A stretch of DNA of 64,000 bases, taken from Pseudomicrostroma phylloplanum. Its lineage: Eukaryota > Basidiomycota > Exobasidiomycetes > Microstromatales. The DNA is taken from assembly GCA_039545275.1 (NCBI GenBank), contig BCHS01000009.1, positions 62,001 to 126,000 of the forward strand, given 5' to 3'. Below, piece by piece: positions 53,223 through 64,000 of the stretch. Both the position numbers and the translations under genes were made by a program. The notes under the pieces were generated by a model, which made no database searches, was not told the origin of the DNA, and was given only the letters and a program-made list of their open reading frames with translations. The first letter of the stretch is position 1. Each line of letters opens with the position of its first letter.

Positions 53223-56200
53223 ATGGACATCCCATTTGCCAATACTCGCGTGCCCTATCACCAGCCTAGTCTCAACAACATGCCTCAACAAGTAAGCGGG
53301 ACTGGCAGTAGCGCTGCAGGCGGAACCTTCTATCCACCTCAATCCTACTCCCAGAACATCACCTACTCCAATGGCACCCACCCGCTATCGCCCCCCAGAG
53401 GCCGGGGGGAGGGCGCACCTCAATTCAGCCAGGGGTCATCCGCTGCACCTTCTTCCTCAATGGAGAGCGGTACCAACAACTTCTCCTTCCCGAACGGCAG
53501 TCCTGCCACCACTGCCCCGGCCTCCATGGGCGGAAGCTTCTCCGCTGAAGGCGCATCGTCCGCTCCTCAGCCAACCGTCTATTTAGCCACCTACTCCAAT
53601 GTGCCCGTCTATGAGATTACCATCCGCGGAATTGCTGTCATGAGGAGGAGGACAGATGGATTCCTCAATGCTACGCAAATCCTTAAGGTGGCGGGTATCG
53701 AAAAGGCAAAGAGAACAAAGATCCTCGAGAAGGAGATCCTGACAGGGGAGCACGAGAAGGTGCAAGGAGGGTACGGAAAGTACCAGGGTACATGGTGAGT
53801 AGACGCCGGAGAAACTTGGTCGAAGGCTGGACTCGCTGACACCCTTTCGTCGACCTCATCGCATCATTTACAGGATCCCGCTGAAGCGTGCTCAAGAGCT
53901 TGCTGGCTCCTACAATGTTGCTCACCTTCTGCGACCTGTCCTGGAGTTCGATCCCCGTACGGCGGACCAGATCCCCACCGCGGGTCCCAAGAAACGACCA
54001 AACCCCAATGCTCCCGCCAACAGCTCCTACTTCAAGAACGGGCCTGGAGCTGTCAAGAGCAGTACACCCAAGTCCTCGGGCTCGGCAGCACCAGAAGCGT
54101 CGACGTTGCGTGCTCCCACCCAGCAGCCCCGCTTCCTGCAGCTGCGAGCTCCACCCTCGGCCAGTACCAGCGATGAGGCGGCGTCTGGCATCATGGCTCC
54201 CGGATCGGCAAGCCTCATCGGTGCCCTCACTGCCTCTGGCGGTACAAGTGGGACGGAAGGCATTCCACCTGGCTCGACTCCGTCTATGCGCCAGGCATTG
54301 AGCAACTACTCACAGTTTGGCTACACCCCTCAAGGGGTACCCTTACCTTCTTCATCAGCAACGGCAGTCGGCAAGCGTGCCGAGCGAGATGCAGACGATT
54401 CGATGGAGTCCTTGCAAGGACGCGAAGCACCAGCCAAACGTGCACGAGCAGGAAGTCCCGGCGGTTCGCCACCTTCACGCGCGGAGGTCCCCATGATCGC
54501 TCTTGGCCCGTCACCTGTCAAGGATCTCTCTGCCCTCGCTGGTCCCGACTCGTCCCTGCGAGGAGCTTCCCATCCTCGACCGCAGCAAGTGGCCCTCGGT
54601 CCGCCAGACGAGCTCGTGCGAAGGTCCGGCGGCACTCGCTTTGCCGATCGTCCTAGACCCGTCAAGGCGCAAGATGAAGGAGAGAAGAGGATGCGCGATC
54701 GGCTCATCGCCCTCTTCATGGGCAGCGAAGGCGATGTGACTGGCGCTGCCAAGGAAGACCCACAAGGGCAGCTCGACCAGCTCCTCACCGAGCTCAAGGC
54801 AGCGATCAGCTTGGGAGGCTCTGCTCCAGCTTCGAGCGAGAGCGGACCCGCGCCCTCCGTGGATGCCGTCATCGACGACCACGGTCACACCGCTCTGCAT
54901 TGGGCTTCAGCGCTTTGCAAGCTGCCCTTGGTTACCATGCTGGTCGCGCGGCCAGTCACGGAGCGAGGTGCCAACTTGCACGCGGGCAACTATGCAGGCG
55001 AGACCGCGCTGCATCGATCTGTCCTGGTGACCAACGCCTACGACTCGTCCAACTTCCCGGACCTGCTGGAGATCCTCGCCCCCTCTTTGCACACTCGCGA
55101 CTTCAAAAACAGGACGGTCCTGCATCACATTGCCCTCGTGGCAGCCCTCAAAGGACGCGCTACCCCTGCGCGATACTACCTCGCCTCTGTGCTGGAGTAC
55201 ATTGCCAAGAAGGAAGGTGGCAGGTTCGCCTCTCTGGTTGATGCGCAAGACGAAGATGGGGAGACGGCGCTAGGCATTGCAGCTCGGCAGGGGAACAACT
55301 CCATGGTGAAGATGCTGCTTGAAGTCGGCGCTCGAAAGGACCTATCGAACATCTTTGGTCTGCGTCCCTCCGACTGGGGTATCGACGGCGGCGGCGGCAG
55401 CGGTGGAAGCACCGCTGGTGGCCCCTCTTCCTCCCCGCTAGGACCGGGACAAGAAGGCAGTCAGCTCACTCCGAAGACCAAAGAGAACTTGCGCGAGTCA
55501 CGCAGCGACCTCGTCGCCTCTCTCATGCGTCCGCCACAGCCTCCCATCCAGAAGTCCCAAGACGTGCTGACGCAGCTGCGCTCCCTCCTGGACGAGCTGA
55601 CGAGCACCTCTGCAAAGGAGCTAGCAGAGAAGCAGGAGGCGCTGCAGGTGACGCAGAGCCATCTGCAGAGCGCCACGCGGGAGCTCACCAGCCGGCGAAA
55701 GGGAATCAGTACAGCCATGGCCAAAGTGGCCGAGCTGGAGGAGCGCAAGCTGCGCGTGGGCAACCTCAAGAGGCGTCTCTTCAAGGTCGTCACACAGGGC
55801 GTCGAAGCCGACGCCAGCGGTGCGCCAGCAGTCGAGGGCGAGGTAGAGGAGGAAGCCTCGCCCGCCCTGATCGCCGAGCTTCTCCGTCTCGAGTCGGACT
55901 TCTCTGATCCTTCCTCTTCCTCGCCAGAAGAGACCCTGGTGCGGCTGCGCACCGAGGACCTCTCGCGCCTCTCCCTCTCCCCCTCGCAAAAGCAAACCGA
56001 GCAACTCCTCCTCACCCGCTTCCTACACCACCACTTCCTGAGCACCAATCTCGCTCTTCGCACCGCCACTCTCGCATTGCAGGCCGAAGCGCGCCTGAAA
56101 GAGGAAAAGTGCAGGAGAGTGGTGAGCATGTACTCGCGTATTGAGGAGACGCAGGTGGAGGAGATCCTCGATGAGCTCGTCGCGGCGGTGGAGAGTAATG

Positions 56201-56274
56201 CCGAGGTGGATCTGGCGAGGGTTGCGGGATTCTTGGCTAGGACGGGGGGCACGGTGGTGGGGTTGAAGAAATAA
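53223..56274 (+). CDS. MBP1: APSES transcription factor with ankyrin repeats, Mbp1/Swi4-like
   Basis: Join 53223-53794, 53874-56274; one 79-nt phase-2 intron inside the DNA-binding domain (KYQGTW|IPLKRA); 990 aa. The APSES domain spans about residues 117-215: [49 protein letters not shown] disordered Ser/Pro region follows, then ankyrin repeats at about 520-690 ([42 protein letters not shown]). A Gly/Ser linker leads to a long helical, probably coiled-coil region (about 750-850). In yeast and other fungi this architecture binds MCB-type sites with Swi6 to drive G1/S transcription. Whether it is the Mbp1 or Swi4 counterpart is not decidable here. Confidence 0.92.
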
Positions 56275-56685
56275 AGGGAGGGAGGAGGAGAAGCCGTTGG
56301 GAGGGAGGAGAAGAAAAGACGTTTGTGAAGATGTGGTGTGATGTGATGTGTTATGGGATCGGTACGAAAGAATGAGTGTTGGTATTCGAGGCTGTTAGCG
56401 TAAACTGGTGTAATAGTAACCAACTGTCAAGTCCGAGAGATCGTGCCACACGCAGGCCAGAGACACAGGCCGGAGCGAGATGAGATGTGATGTGATGCAA
56501 ATCCATAGGGGAAGGGCTTTCATTTTCGATGGCGAGCACAACAAGAGCAAGGAGAAAGAGACAAGCAGCTTCCACAGCTGGTTCATCGACACACCCTCGA
56601 TGGTCCTCTTCTTGCTTGCTTCTAGGGCCACCTTGCTTCTGCAAGGAAAAATCCCCGTCTCTCCGTTCCCATAGCCACTGCCACT
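56275..56685. other. Intergenic region between convergent genes
   Basis: 411 bp of 3' flanks with purine-rich GGAGGGAGGAGGAG and GATGTGATGTGATG runs. No gene seen. Confidence 0.5.
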
Positions 56686-59368
56686 TTACTCTCCCTTGAG
56701 ACGCAGAGGCTGGAAGGCCTCTCCTCCACCCATGTAGTGCTTTCCCTGTGCCTCGACCCACTGCAGTCTTACAGCGTGTAGCGTCGCACTCAATCCCTCC
56801 ATTCCAACAAGGATGGCAAGTGTGCCCATGAAGAAGACTGCGAATCCAAAGGTGACGGCGAGGACTCCTACGACGCCGGTGAGGCCAAAGGTATTCTGGA
56901 TGGTCATGGTCCATAGGACCTCGGAGAGTTGGGCGTGCGCGAGGGAGAGGGCCCACAGACGCAGGTAGGAGGCCGTGTTGGAGATGCAACCCAGGCAGAA
57001 CTCGATGGTGTGGATGATCTGGTGGATCACCACTTCGCCGAATTCCTCTTCGTGCTCGCCACCGCCGCCGCCACCGCTCGAGTTGCCCTCGCCGCCATTG
57101 CCATTGCCATTGTGGTGGTCATCACCGTTGGCCTCGCCGTCCAGGTTACCCTGGCCGTTGACGACCAGCCGCTCCTCTTCGTCCTCGTCGCCGGCAACCA
57201 AATGGCGGTAGCCCTGTCCCTGGTGCTTCTTCTGCTCCTGGTACACCAAGTACGGCTTAGCGCACAGCATCCAGGGGACACAGAGACCGGCGAGACCGAG
57301 CAGGCACGTCTGCACAAAGGCCTGACCGGAGTAGAGCTGCTTGTCAGCATCGACCTGGCCGGGCTTGAGGAACATGTAGATGAGGGTGTTGAGCAGACTT
57401 GGTGGGTTGTTGCGGAACAGGTTGCCCGTCTCGTCCGTCTCGTACCAGTCCACGCTCCACTTGTACAGGATCATGATGACCAGGTACCCGAAGAGGGCCT
57501 GCATGAAGAGGATCTGAGGCATCCACTCGGTGAAGATTGAGCTGCGCTTCTTGAAGTGAATGAAGTTGGGTACCTGCAGAGTGATGGCGAAGGACATGTG
57601 GATGACACCCAAGATCACCGACATCTTCATCTTGATCGAGTTGGTGAAGACCAGGGCATTGTCTGCACCGTGCCAAGTCGGGTCGAGACCCATGGTATAG
57701 ACATGACCATTGGAAATAGCCTCGGTGGGGCCATTGCGCTCAGCAGGCCAGTCCCAACCAGTGCCGAAGAGGTGCAGCGACTTGGAGAAGATGTCGTTGT
57801 AGAGGAAACCAGTGAACATCGAGAAGGCACCCATGAGGAGGACCATGTAGCGACCAAAGAAGAACATGTCAAAGATCTCACCCATGCTGTTCTTGGCCAG
57901 CTGGCGCTCGTACATGCACATCACCAGACCTGCGAGGAACATGATGGCACCGTGTCCAATATCACCGAACATGACGGCGAAGAGGAAGGGAAAGGTGATG
58001 ACTGCAAAGAGACCAGGGTTGACCTCTCCGTAGGCTGCCACACCGTACGAGTCGATGATGGCCTGGAAACCCTCGGTGACCTTGTTGGTGCGCTGGAAGG
58101 TAGGTGGAGTCTGCGTCGTCTTCAGCTCATGAAGAACAGGTGGCACAGAGGTACCCGCTGCCTCAGCAGCCCGGTGAAGAGCCAGCTGGATGGAGTGGAT
58201 GTCGGTGGTGGGGCACCAGCCTTCCGCAATCAGCGTCTTGCGTCGAGAGTCAAAGAGGAAAGAATTCATCGTAGAGTAGATGAGCTTCTCTCGACGGACA
58301 AAGTCAGCCCAAGCGGTGAGAGTCTCGGCGATCTTCACCAGCTCGGTGCGACGAGTGGCCGAAGTTGTGTACATGACGTTGTCCAGGTCCTCAATGCGGG
58401 AGTGGACGTCACGCAGCGCACCCTCCCTCTTGCTGGCGGAGGAGTCGATTGGGTACAGTGTACCACCCATCGACTCGGAGATCTTTCGGATCTTGGAGAG
58501 AAGCTCAGAACCGTGGGCGAAGATGATGAAGACATTCTTGCGAGTAGGCTCCTCTTTGCCAGGCTCCTGGAAGGGTTCCTCGATCTCGGCGTAGTTCATG
58601 TAGAGGTTTCCGCGCAGCACGCGCCAGAGGATACGCTCGAAGGTGGCCATTCGAGCTCGGTCGATGGTACCGGCGACGAACTCGAGGTCAAAGGTGCCGA
58701 AGGAGCTGTCCTCACCTCGGCCACCACCGTAGTTGTGGCTCTCTACGTCATCCAGCAATGGGGCGTTGGCATCATCTGTGCTGTTGCGACCATCGCCGCC
58801 TTGCCTGTTCTCGGCTTGATCGAAGAAGACGGCCGTCTCGCGCAGGACATGACGAGCTTCTTGGAGCTCCAGCAGTCGCTTCTGGAGCGTGTCGTAGCTG
58901 TTGTTCATCTGGCCGATGCGATCTTCATGGTCTCGCAGCTTGATGCTCAATTCCTCCATCTGCAGAGGGCCTCGACGTGAGCCACCTTCGGAGAAGTTGA
59001 GAAAGGGCAGTGCGGACTCGAGAGGACGGACAGGGATCTTCTGGGTCTCCATCTGGGCCTGCAAGAAGCGGACTCGCCGGTCCATCTCATCCAGGCGGCG
59101 GATGTCGGAGACGAAGGTACGCTGGAAAGGTGTAACGTCTGGGTTGAGCTGTGAGAAGGGAGAATGTCATGACAGCGGAGAGATATCAGTGTCCCGTCTA
59201 CAATGATCGCCAGTCTCAGATGGACATCCCATTACTCACGTCCTTGAACTGAATGTTGCCCAGCTCGCCCAATTCCGCCACTGCAGAATGGGCCACCTCG
59301 GTGGGGATGTAGAGCTGCAGCAGACTCATCTGCGCAGATCGGAAGAGGGACTCATCTCCGGCGCCCAT
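56686..59368 (-). CDS. VPH1: V-type proton ATPase subunit a (Vo sector)
   Basis: Join 59240-59368, 56686-59148 on the minus strand; one 91-nt phase-0 intron; 863 aa. The first exon encodes MGAGDESLFRSAQMSLLQLY and ends at NIQFKD. The cytosolic half contains coiled-coil and RAMPLE-like segments (LEFVAGTIDRARMATFERILWR). The membrane half has FAVMFGDIGHGAIMF, LLMGAFSMFTGFLYNDIFS and GCISNTASYLRLWALSLAHAQLSEVLW, which includes the essential Arg of the proton half-channel. A Gly/Asn/acid-rich insert follows VAGDEDEEERLVVNGQ in a loop (plus-strand 57050-57175). The subunit links V1 to the proteolipid ring and forms the proton path in vacuolar or Golgi membranes. A single copy is seen here; Vph1 versus Stv1 cannot be told. 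Confidence 0.96.
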
Positions 59369-59781
59369 CTTGACTAGCAGTGGACGGAGAGGATGAGCGG
59401 TAAGAGAGAGGAAGATATGGTGAGGTTGATGGTGAGGAGCAACGGCGATGGGCGACGAAGGTGGAGATTGTTCAGGAGAGCCAGGCGGGCGGGCGGGCGG
59501 GCGACGCTGGAATGGCACCGCGCGCAAGCGACCAACGCCCCCGCCTCCGCTCCTGCGTGTGAGTGAGAGCCTGGACAGCCACGCCATGACGCTGCATCAC
59601 ACACAAACACACGGCAACGCAGCTGGTATCAATGAGAGTCAATTAGCTTGGTCGATAATGGAAGAAAGCAAGTGGTGAAGACAACGAAGTCGAATCGAAC
59701 AACAACAGTCGAAAGAGACCCCTGCTGGAGAAGGAGGACGACCGCCACCCGACCCTACATAGATATCCCGCGGTACCTCCT
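59369..59781. promoter_or_regulatory. Promoter of the V-ATPase gene and 3' flank of the hexose porter gene
   Basis: 413 bp with a GGGC-rich stretch near 59486-59503. No gene seen. Confidence 0.45.
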
Positions 59782-61765
59782 CTACTCCTTGATGTCCTCT
59801 TCAGCTGGGCTAGGGGTGTACTCGGCCTCAGGGACCACGCCACCCAGAGGCGTACCGCTCTCGACATCAGTGCCTCGAATGGCTTTGAGGTGGTCATTGT
59901 ACTTGGCCGAGGTGCGAGCATTCGAGTGTCGGAAGAGGTTGTCCACCTCCTCAAGCGAGAGTCCCTTGGTCTCGTAGATGCACAGCCACGCGAAGATCGT
60001 GCAGCCCAGGCAGGACACTGCCCAGATGAAGAAGATCTTGGGACCCAGACCAGCCTTACCCGGTCCACTGTCGACCAGGTAAGGGGTCATGTAGCCGATG
60101 GCGAAGTTGAAGGCCCAGTTGGAAGCGGTGGACAGGGAGTTGCCCTTGGACCTGTACGCCAGACTGTAGGACTCTGAGCAGTAGATCCAGCCTCCTGGAC
60201 CCCAAGTCGTGGCGAAGCCGACGATGTACAGCATCACAAAGGCGACGCAGGTCCGCTGAGCGGTGTGGTTGGGAACCTTGCTAGCGGTTCCAATGGCGGC
60301 GACGAAGAATTGGCAGATGCTCATCTCGATGGCGCCGGCCAAGAAGGAAGGTCGTCGTCCAACCTTGTCGAAGATGATGAAGCTCAGAGGAGTCGAGAGC
60401 ACATTGACCAGGTTGGCAATTACCGAGAAGGTGAAAGGGTTCTTGGCGCCGGTAGACAGGAAGAAGGTAGTGCCGTAGTAGAAGATAAAGTTGATACCGG
60501 TGAGCTGGGTCAATGCTTGCAGCACCATACCCGAGGAGATCCTCTGCAGCGTCTTGCCGTTGCCAGTCCTGAAGATCTCGCTCCAGCCACTAGCCGACTC
60601 CTTGAGCTCCATCTCGTGCTGGTCCACGACCTCCTGGAGTTCCGCTTGCACGATGGGGTCATCGACAGGCCTGCCGTTGAGGTAGGCGAGAATCTTGGCG
60701 GCATCCTCGGTTCGACCTTGCTTGACTCGGAAGCGAGGCGACTCCGGCAGGAAGACGAGACCGACAAAGAGGACAAAGGCAAAGATGAATTGCATGGAGA
60801 CGGGGATGAGCCAGGCGCTGTTGTCCTTCCTGTCTTTTGTTGCATTGTCGACGAGACTGGCCACGAAGAGACCGATGGTGATCTGAGGGATGGCAGTGTA
60901 GTGACGTCTAGGGGTCAGCTCAGCCTCAAATCTCGTGCGCAAAGCCAAATATCCTCACGAAGAACTGGTAGGCAGCGACAATAGCTCCTCGGACCCATCG
61001 TGGAGCTGTTTCGGACTGGTAGAGGGGCACCAAGGAGGAAATGAGACCGACACCCAGACCAGCTGCAAGATGTGGCAAGGAAGTAGGGAGTCAGGAGTCT
61101 GTAGACGTACGCTCTGCCTCAACCGCACTCACCAATCACACGTCCGATGCAGAAGGGCGCCAATCCTTTACTGACGCACTGCACCAGCACTCCCGCACTG
61201 AAGATGATCAAGGCGAGCATCAAAGCCGGTCGTCGACCCTTGAAGTCACCAATGTAAGACGCCGAGAGGGCTCCGATGAAAGTGCCGAGGGAGAGGAGGG
61301 AGACCACGAGGGAGGTGTCGCTAGTGGAGAGGGCCCATCCTGGCTTGGCAGGGTTGTCGGAGGCGATGCGGTTTGAGGGCTGTTGGTGACGTAGAGGGGA
61401 CGTGGGTCAGCTAATGTGAGGGCAACTGTATGCTGCCACCGACGACCTGTGTACCCACGATGTTGTAGTCGTAGTAAGTTCCAAACTCCTCCTTGAAAGG
61501 CTCCATCTGCAGCAGACCGCTGATGACTCCCGAGTCGTAGCTGGACAGATGGTCAATGAAGAAGAGGTCGGGAGTGTGGTGAGCGGGCAGTACACAGCTC
61601 TGACCCAGCAAAAGAGCTGCGTGCTCACCCAAAGAGGAATCCACCGCCACCGGCGACGATGCCGACCAGGATGGCAGGCAGAGCCTGGCGCAGGTCAGAT
61701 GGCTTTGCTACCATTGTCGCAGCAGGAGTAGTGGTGGTGTGTCGCGTGAGCGACTTTGTTGCCAT
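59782..61765 (-). CDS. MFS sugar porter, hexose transporter-like
   Basis: Proposed join 61629-61765, 61459-61540, 61133-61379, 60959-61062, 59782-60882 on the minus strand; 556 aa; introns of 88, 79, 70 and 76 nt. The donor of intron 2 is ambiguous: GTGGGT at 61458 is used here, while GTCGTC at 61446 would add four residues and also keep frame. Start ATG 61765; MVAKPS at 61714 is an alternative. Motifs include GGFLFGYDSGVISGLL, GDFKGRRPAL, GRVIAGLGVGLISSLVPLYQSE, LPESPRFRV, QLTGINFIFYYGTTFF, VGRRPSF, ATTWGPGGWIYCSESY and YETKGLSLEEVD. PESPRFRVKQG and the C-terminal ETKGLSLEE fit fungal high-affinity hexose porters of the plasma membrane. Confidence 0.87.
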
Positions 61766-62326
61766 TGTGGGCTGCTCTTAGGAAGAGGGGAGGGTTGAGG
61801 GAAGAGATGAGGGGCGGGAGGTGATCCTTCGATGGCAGCGAGCTTCTAGAGCGAGTAAGAGGAGTTCGCCGGACGAAGGGTAAGGACAGGAGACAGCTCA
61901 AAGGGGATGATGATGGCTACTCCCCGATTGACCTTTATACCTATGTGCGTTGTGGGATAACGAGAAAAACTCTCGTAGGGGGCCCCATTGGCAATTACCC
62001 CGTGACCAACCACTCTTGTGCCGTGCCGCCGCGTCGAAAGGGTCGTCAGGCACAGGTACCCCCGCAGCGGCACAGCGGCGTGAGAGCGGCAGAGCAGGGC
62101 AGCAAGCCAGGACGGTACCCCGCGGGGAATCTCGACCGAATGAAGATCCGGCGGCAAGATACACGAGGGCATGTGGGGCACCAGAGTGAGGTACAGACAA
62201 GTGCTAGGCATTCATGGTGCGCCCCACACGACCCCTCACAAGGCTGTTCGGCAATCTCGACGATCACAATGAAAAAGGGGGGCCAAGGATATTGCATTCA
62301 GGAAGCAATGAAGTAGGACCAGGCAC
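61766..62326. promoter_or_regulatory. Promoter of the hexose porter gene
   Basis: 561 bp between two minus-strand genes. No TATA box or dyad recognised. Confidence 0.45.
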
Positions 62327-64000
62327 TCAGCTGCGGGTATCCCCCTCGACATTCTCCCACCAGATGACCCTCGCAGTGGCACTCGAAGTCGGAGGCTGCT
62401 CTGTCTGGTCTTGGCCCTGCCCCTCAGCTGCCTGATGGCCCCATCCCGGCTTCCGTCTGCCGAACAGGATCAGTCCCCATCCCTCTTCACCGCCACTACC
62501 GCCGACGGCTCCTTCGCGTTCAGCATGCCCTTTGCGAAGATGACCTCGACGCTTGACCTTTTTGGCGCGCTTGCGCCGAGCTTGCTTGCCTGTACGAGGT
62601 GCAGACCTTTTGCAGGGTTGGTTGAACGCGTCGAAGCCCATGTCATCTTCTTCGGACAGGGACGAGTCGTCTGACGAAGAAGCAGACTCCGAGTCGGTTG
62701 CGCTACCGTCATCATCCTCGTCATCCTCGCCCTCTGCGCTGTCTGAGTCCGACTCCACGTCTTCCCCTTCAGCACCTTGTCCGTCCAGCATCATCTCCTC
62801 CTCTGCTTGTCTCGCTTCTCTCCGCAGCTTCTTGAAGCGGTTCATCTTCTCTTGTCCTGTACTGGGAGCGTCAAAGATGCCCTTGCCTCCTTTTCCCACG
62901 CCTTGACTGCGACTCGATACCACTTCGTCCTCGTACGATCTCCCTTGGCCTAGGGCAATCCCCCAGCCCGGGTCGTGAGAGCGCCATTTGATGGGGGAAG
63001 ACGAGAAGCCAGACGCAGAGAGGTGTACCCAGCGCCTCCGCCGGTTGGTGTCGGTAGAAGATACCTCGGTGTCTACGCCGTCATGTTGACCATCGACCCA
63101 GGTCTTTGTAATCGCCAAGGCCTTGGAGAGCATCTCGGGGTGGAGGAAGCCATCGATAGTGAGCATGTGTACGCTCCCAGCGTAGTGGGGCTCAGGCGCT
63201 TCGTACGAGGAGATGGGGAGCTCTGGAGGGCGGTAGTATGTCTTGACACTGCAAAGTGGGTCAAGTCAGGCAAAGTCAGAATCGTCTGCACGGAAGGAAT
63301 TTCGCAAGGACTGCACTCACCCTTCGGCATCCCTCGACAGCAGCTTGGTCCACCCTACCAGCTCTTCACAGCTCTGTGCCCAATCAGCCCACTTTGATTC
63401 TTGCGCGTGTGTTTGCTGCTGTGTTGTACCCTCAGTCCAGCCATAATTAAGCCGACCGAGGTCCTCCCCTCTTGCGCCCAGGTCAGGTACCCATACATCC
63501 TCCTTGGTGGCCTGGGCAGTCGAAGGCCTATGGCAGTCTACACCTCCTCGCTTCACAAGACCGTCAGGGAAGCGTATCTTGCCCATCGACGAAGTGGTGA
63601 GCAAGAAGTGAAACTTGCCCTTCTCCGTGTCTCCACCACCCCTCTGCGTCTCCCATCTCTCAAAAGCGTCCATGACTCGCTGAAAGCCGGGCTTGCCAGG
63701 AACAAAGGTAGGGTCCAGCAGAGGTACCGACACAAGAAATCTGGTCGGACCTCCGCTGGTTCTTTCGCCTGCTCGTCCAGAAGAACCTCGACTGAAGCGC
63801 GCTGGTCTTCCCTGCAGGCCGAGCGTCTGGTAGGTGTCCTTTGTGAGGTGCAGGAGAAGATTGCCGTCCCCGGTGAGGCAAATGACATCGTCTACATCTA
63901 GCTTGCCGACGCTGAGGGCAATGAGGTTCGAGGGGGGCCGGATGTAGCCATTGAGGAAGGTCTGATTGAGGAAGAGCCTAAGAGAGGTGCGTAGGTGATA
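62327..64000 (-). CDS. RPP40: Ribonuclease P/MRP subunit Rpp40-like (5' truncated by window)
   Basis: Partial: 63321-64000 and 62327-63248 on the minus strand, joined over a 72-nt intron (GTGAGT...TTGCAG; DAEG|VKTYYRPPEL); 533 residues visible, start outside. Rpp40-type motifs are FLNGYIRPPSNLIALSVGKLDVD, LTKDTYQTLGLQGRPARFS, RFLVSVPLLDPTFVPG, MGKIRFPDGL and SVHMLTIDGFLHPE. The subunit is part of nuclear RNase P (tRNA 5' maturation) and, in many eukaryotes, RNase MRP. The C-terminal third is unusual: an acid/Ser-rich segment (DSDSAEGEDDEDDDG region) followed by a basic KQARRKRAKKVKRRGHLRKG patch that looks like a nuclear or nucleolar signal. The total length exceeds that of animal Rpp40. Confidence 0.85.

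Noticed and set aside
53223..56274. Search for an MCB box (ACGCGT) in the APSES gene promoter
   Set aside because: No ACGCGT was found between 52565 and 53222, so autoregulation is not claimed.
57556..58980. Plus-strand open frame (474 codons) opposite V-ATPase subunit a
   Set aside because: Antisense of conserved coding sequence, without a promoter, splice pattern or recognisable motif.
63700..63830. Apparent frame change in the Rpp40-like gene between LQGRPARFS and RFLVSVPLL
   Set aside because: It was an error in my first reverse-complement reading; the corrected sequence is continuous in one frame.

Overview
The window is nuclear DNA from a basidiomycete fungus, most likely a smut or yeast-like lineage in or near Ustilaginomycotina. 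That placement is inferred from gene content and style, not from a marker gene. The evidence is GC-rich coding sequence, short spliceosomal introns (about 70-143 nt in these models, nearly all GTGAGN...YAG), genes on both strands with short intergenic gaps, Zn2Cys6 and APSES transcription factors, a fungal ENA/ACU-type P-ATPase, a fungal Zap1-like zinc regulator and several fungal MFS families. I find no rRNA, tRNA, CRISPR array or transposase.

Layout. 0-4 kb: two tandem paralogues of an unrecognised polytopic (possibly 7-TM) membrane protein, the first cut by the window edge. 4-8 kb: a divergent pair, a monocarboxylate-permease-like MFS protein and a PIN-like auxin-efflux-carrier family protein. 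9.4-14 kb: a four-exon secreted protein of unknown function and a DUR3-type urea/polyamine symporter with a GATA-rich promoter. 14.8-21.8 kb: a Zap1/ZafA-like zinc-finger factor converging on an ENA/ACU-type P-type ATPase. 22.7-31 kb: an anion:cation-symporter MFS gene divergent from an arylsulfotransferase-family gene, a Zn2Cys6 factor converging on the latter, and an inositol-type sugar porter. 32-42 kb: a Ser-rich orphan, glycine-cleavage H protein divergent from adenylate kinase, an alpha/beta hydrolase and an Arg/Ser-rich nuclear protein. 42.5-52.6 kb: a metabolic neighbourhood of sugar porter, beta-lactamase/esterase-fold protein, a Gfo/Idh/MocA oxidoreductase divergent from an SDR, and a Dabb protein. 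53-64 kb: an Mbp1-like APSES factor, V-ATPase subunit a, a hexose-type porter and RNase P/MRP subunit Rpp40 (cut by the right edge).

The signal I find most worth following is regulatory. A 13-14 bp element, CTCGGAGCACCGA(G), has CGG-N4-CCG geometry like a Zn2Cys6 dimer site. It occurs twice, 105 bp apart, in the shared promoter of the anion symporter and the arylsulfotransferase, and once more in the DUR3 promoter 13 kb away. Both promoters also carry GATAAG elements, and a Zn2Cys6 factor lies next to the arylsulfotransferase. This suggests a small nutrient-scavenging regulon (urea, organic anions, sulfate esters) that I do not recognise as described. The link is inferred from motifs and gene order only.

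Splice sites were assigned by eye from reading frame, GT..AG borders and protein continuity. Start codons are the first ATG compatible with the family. No homology search was run.
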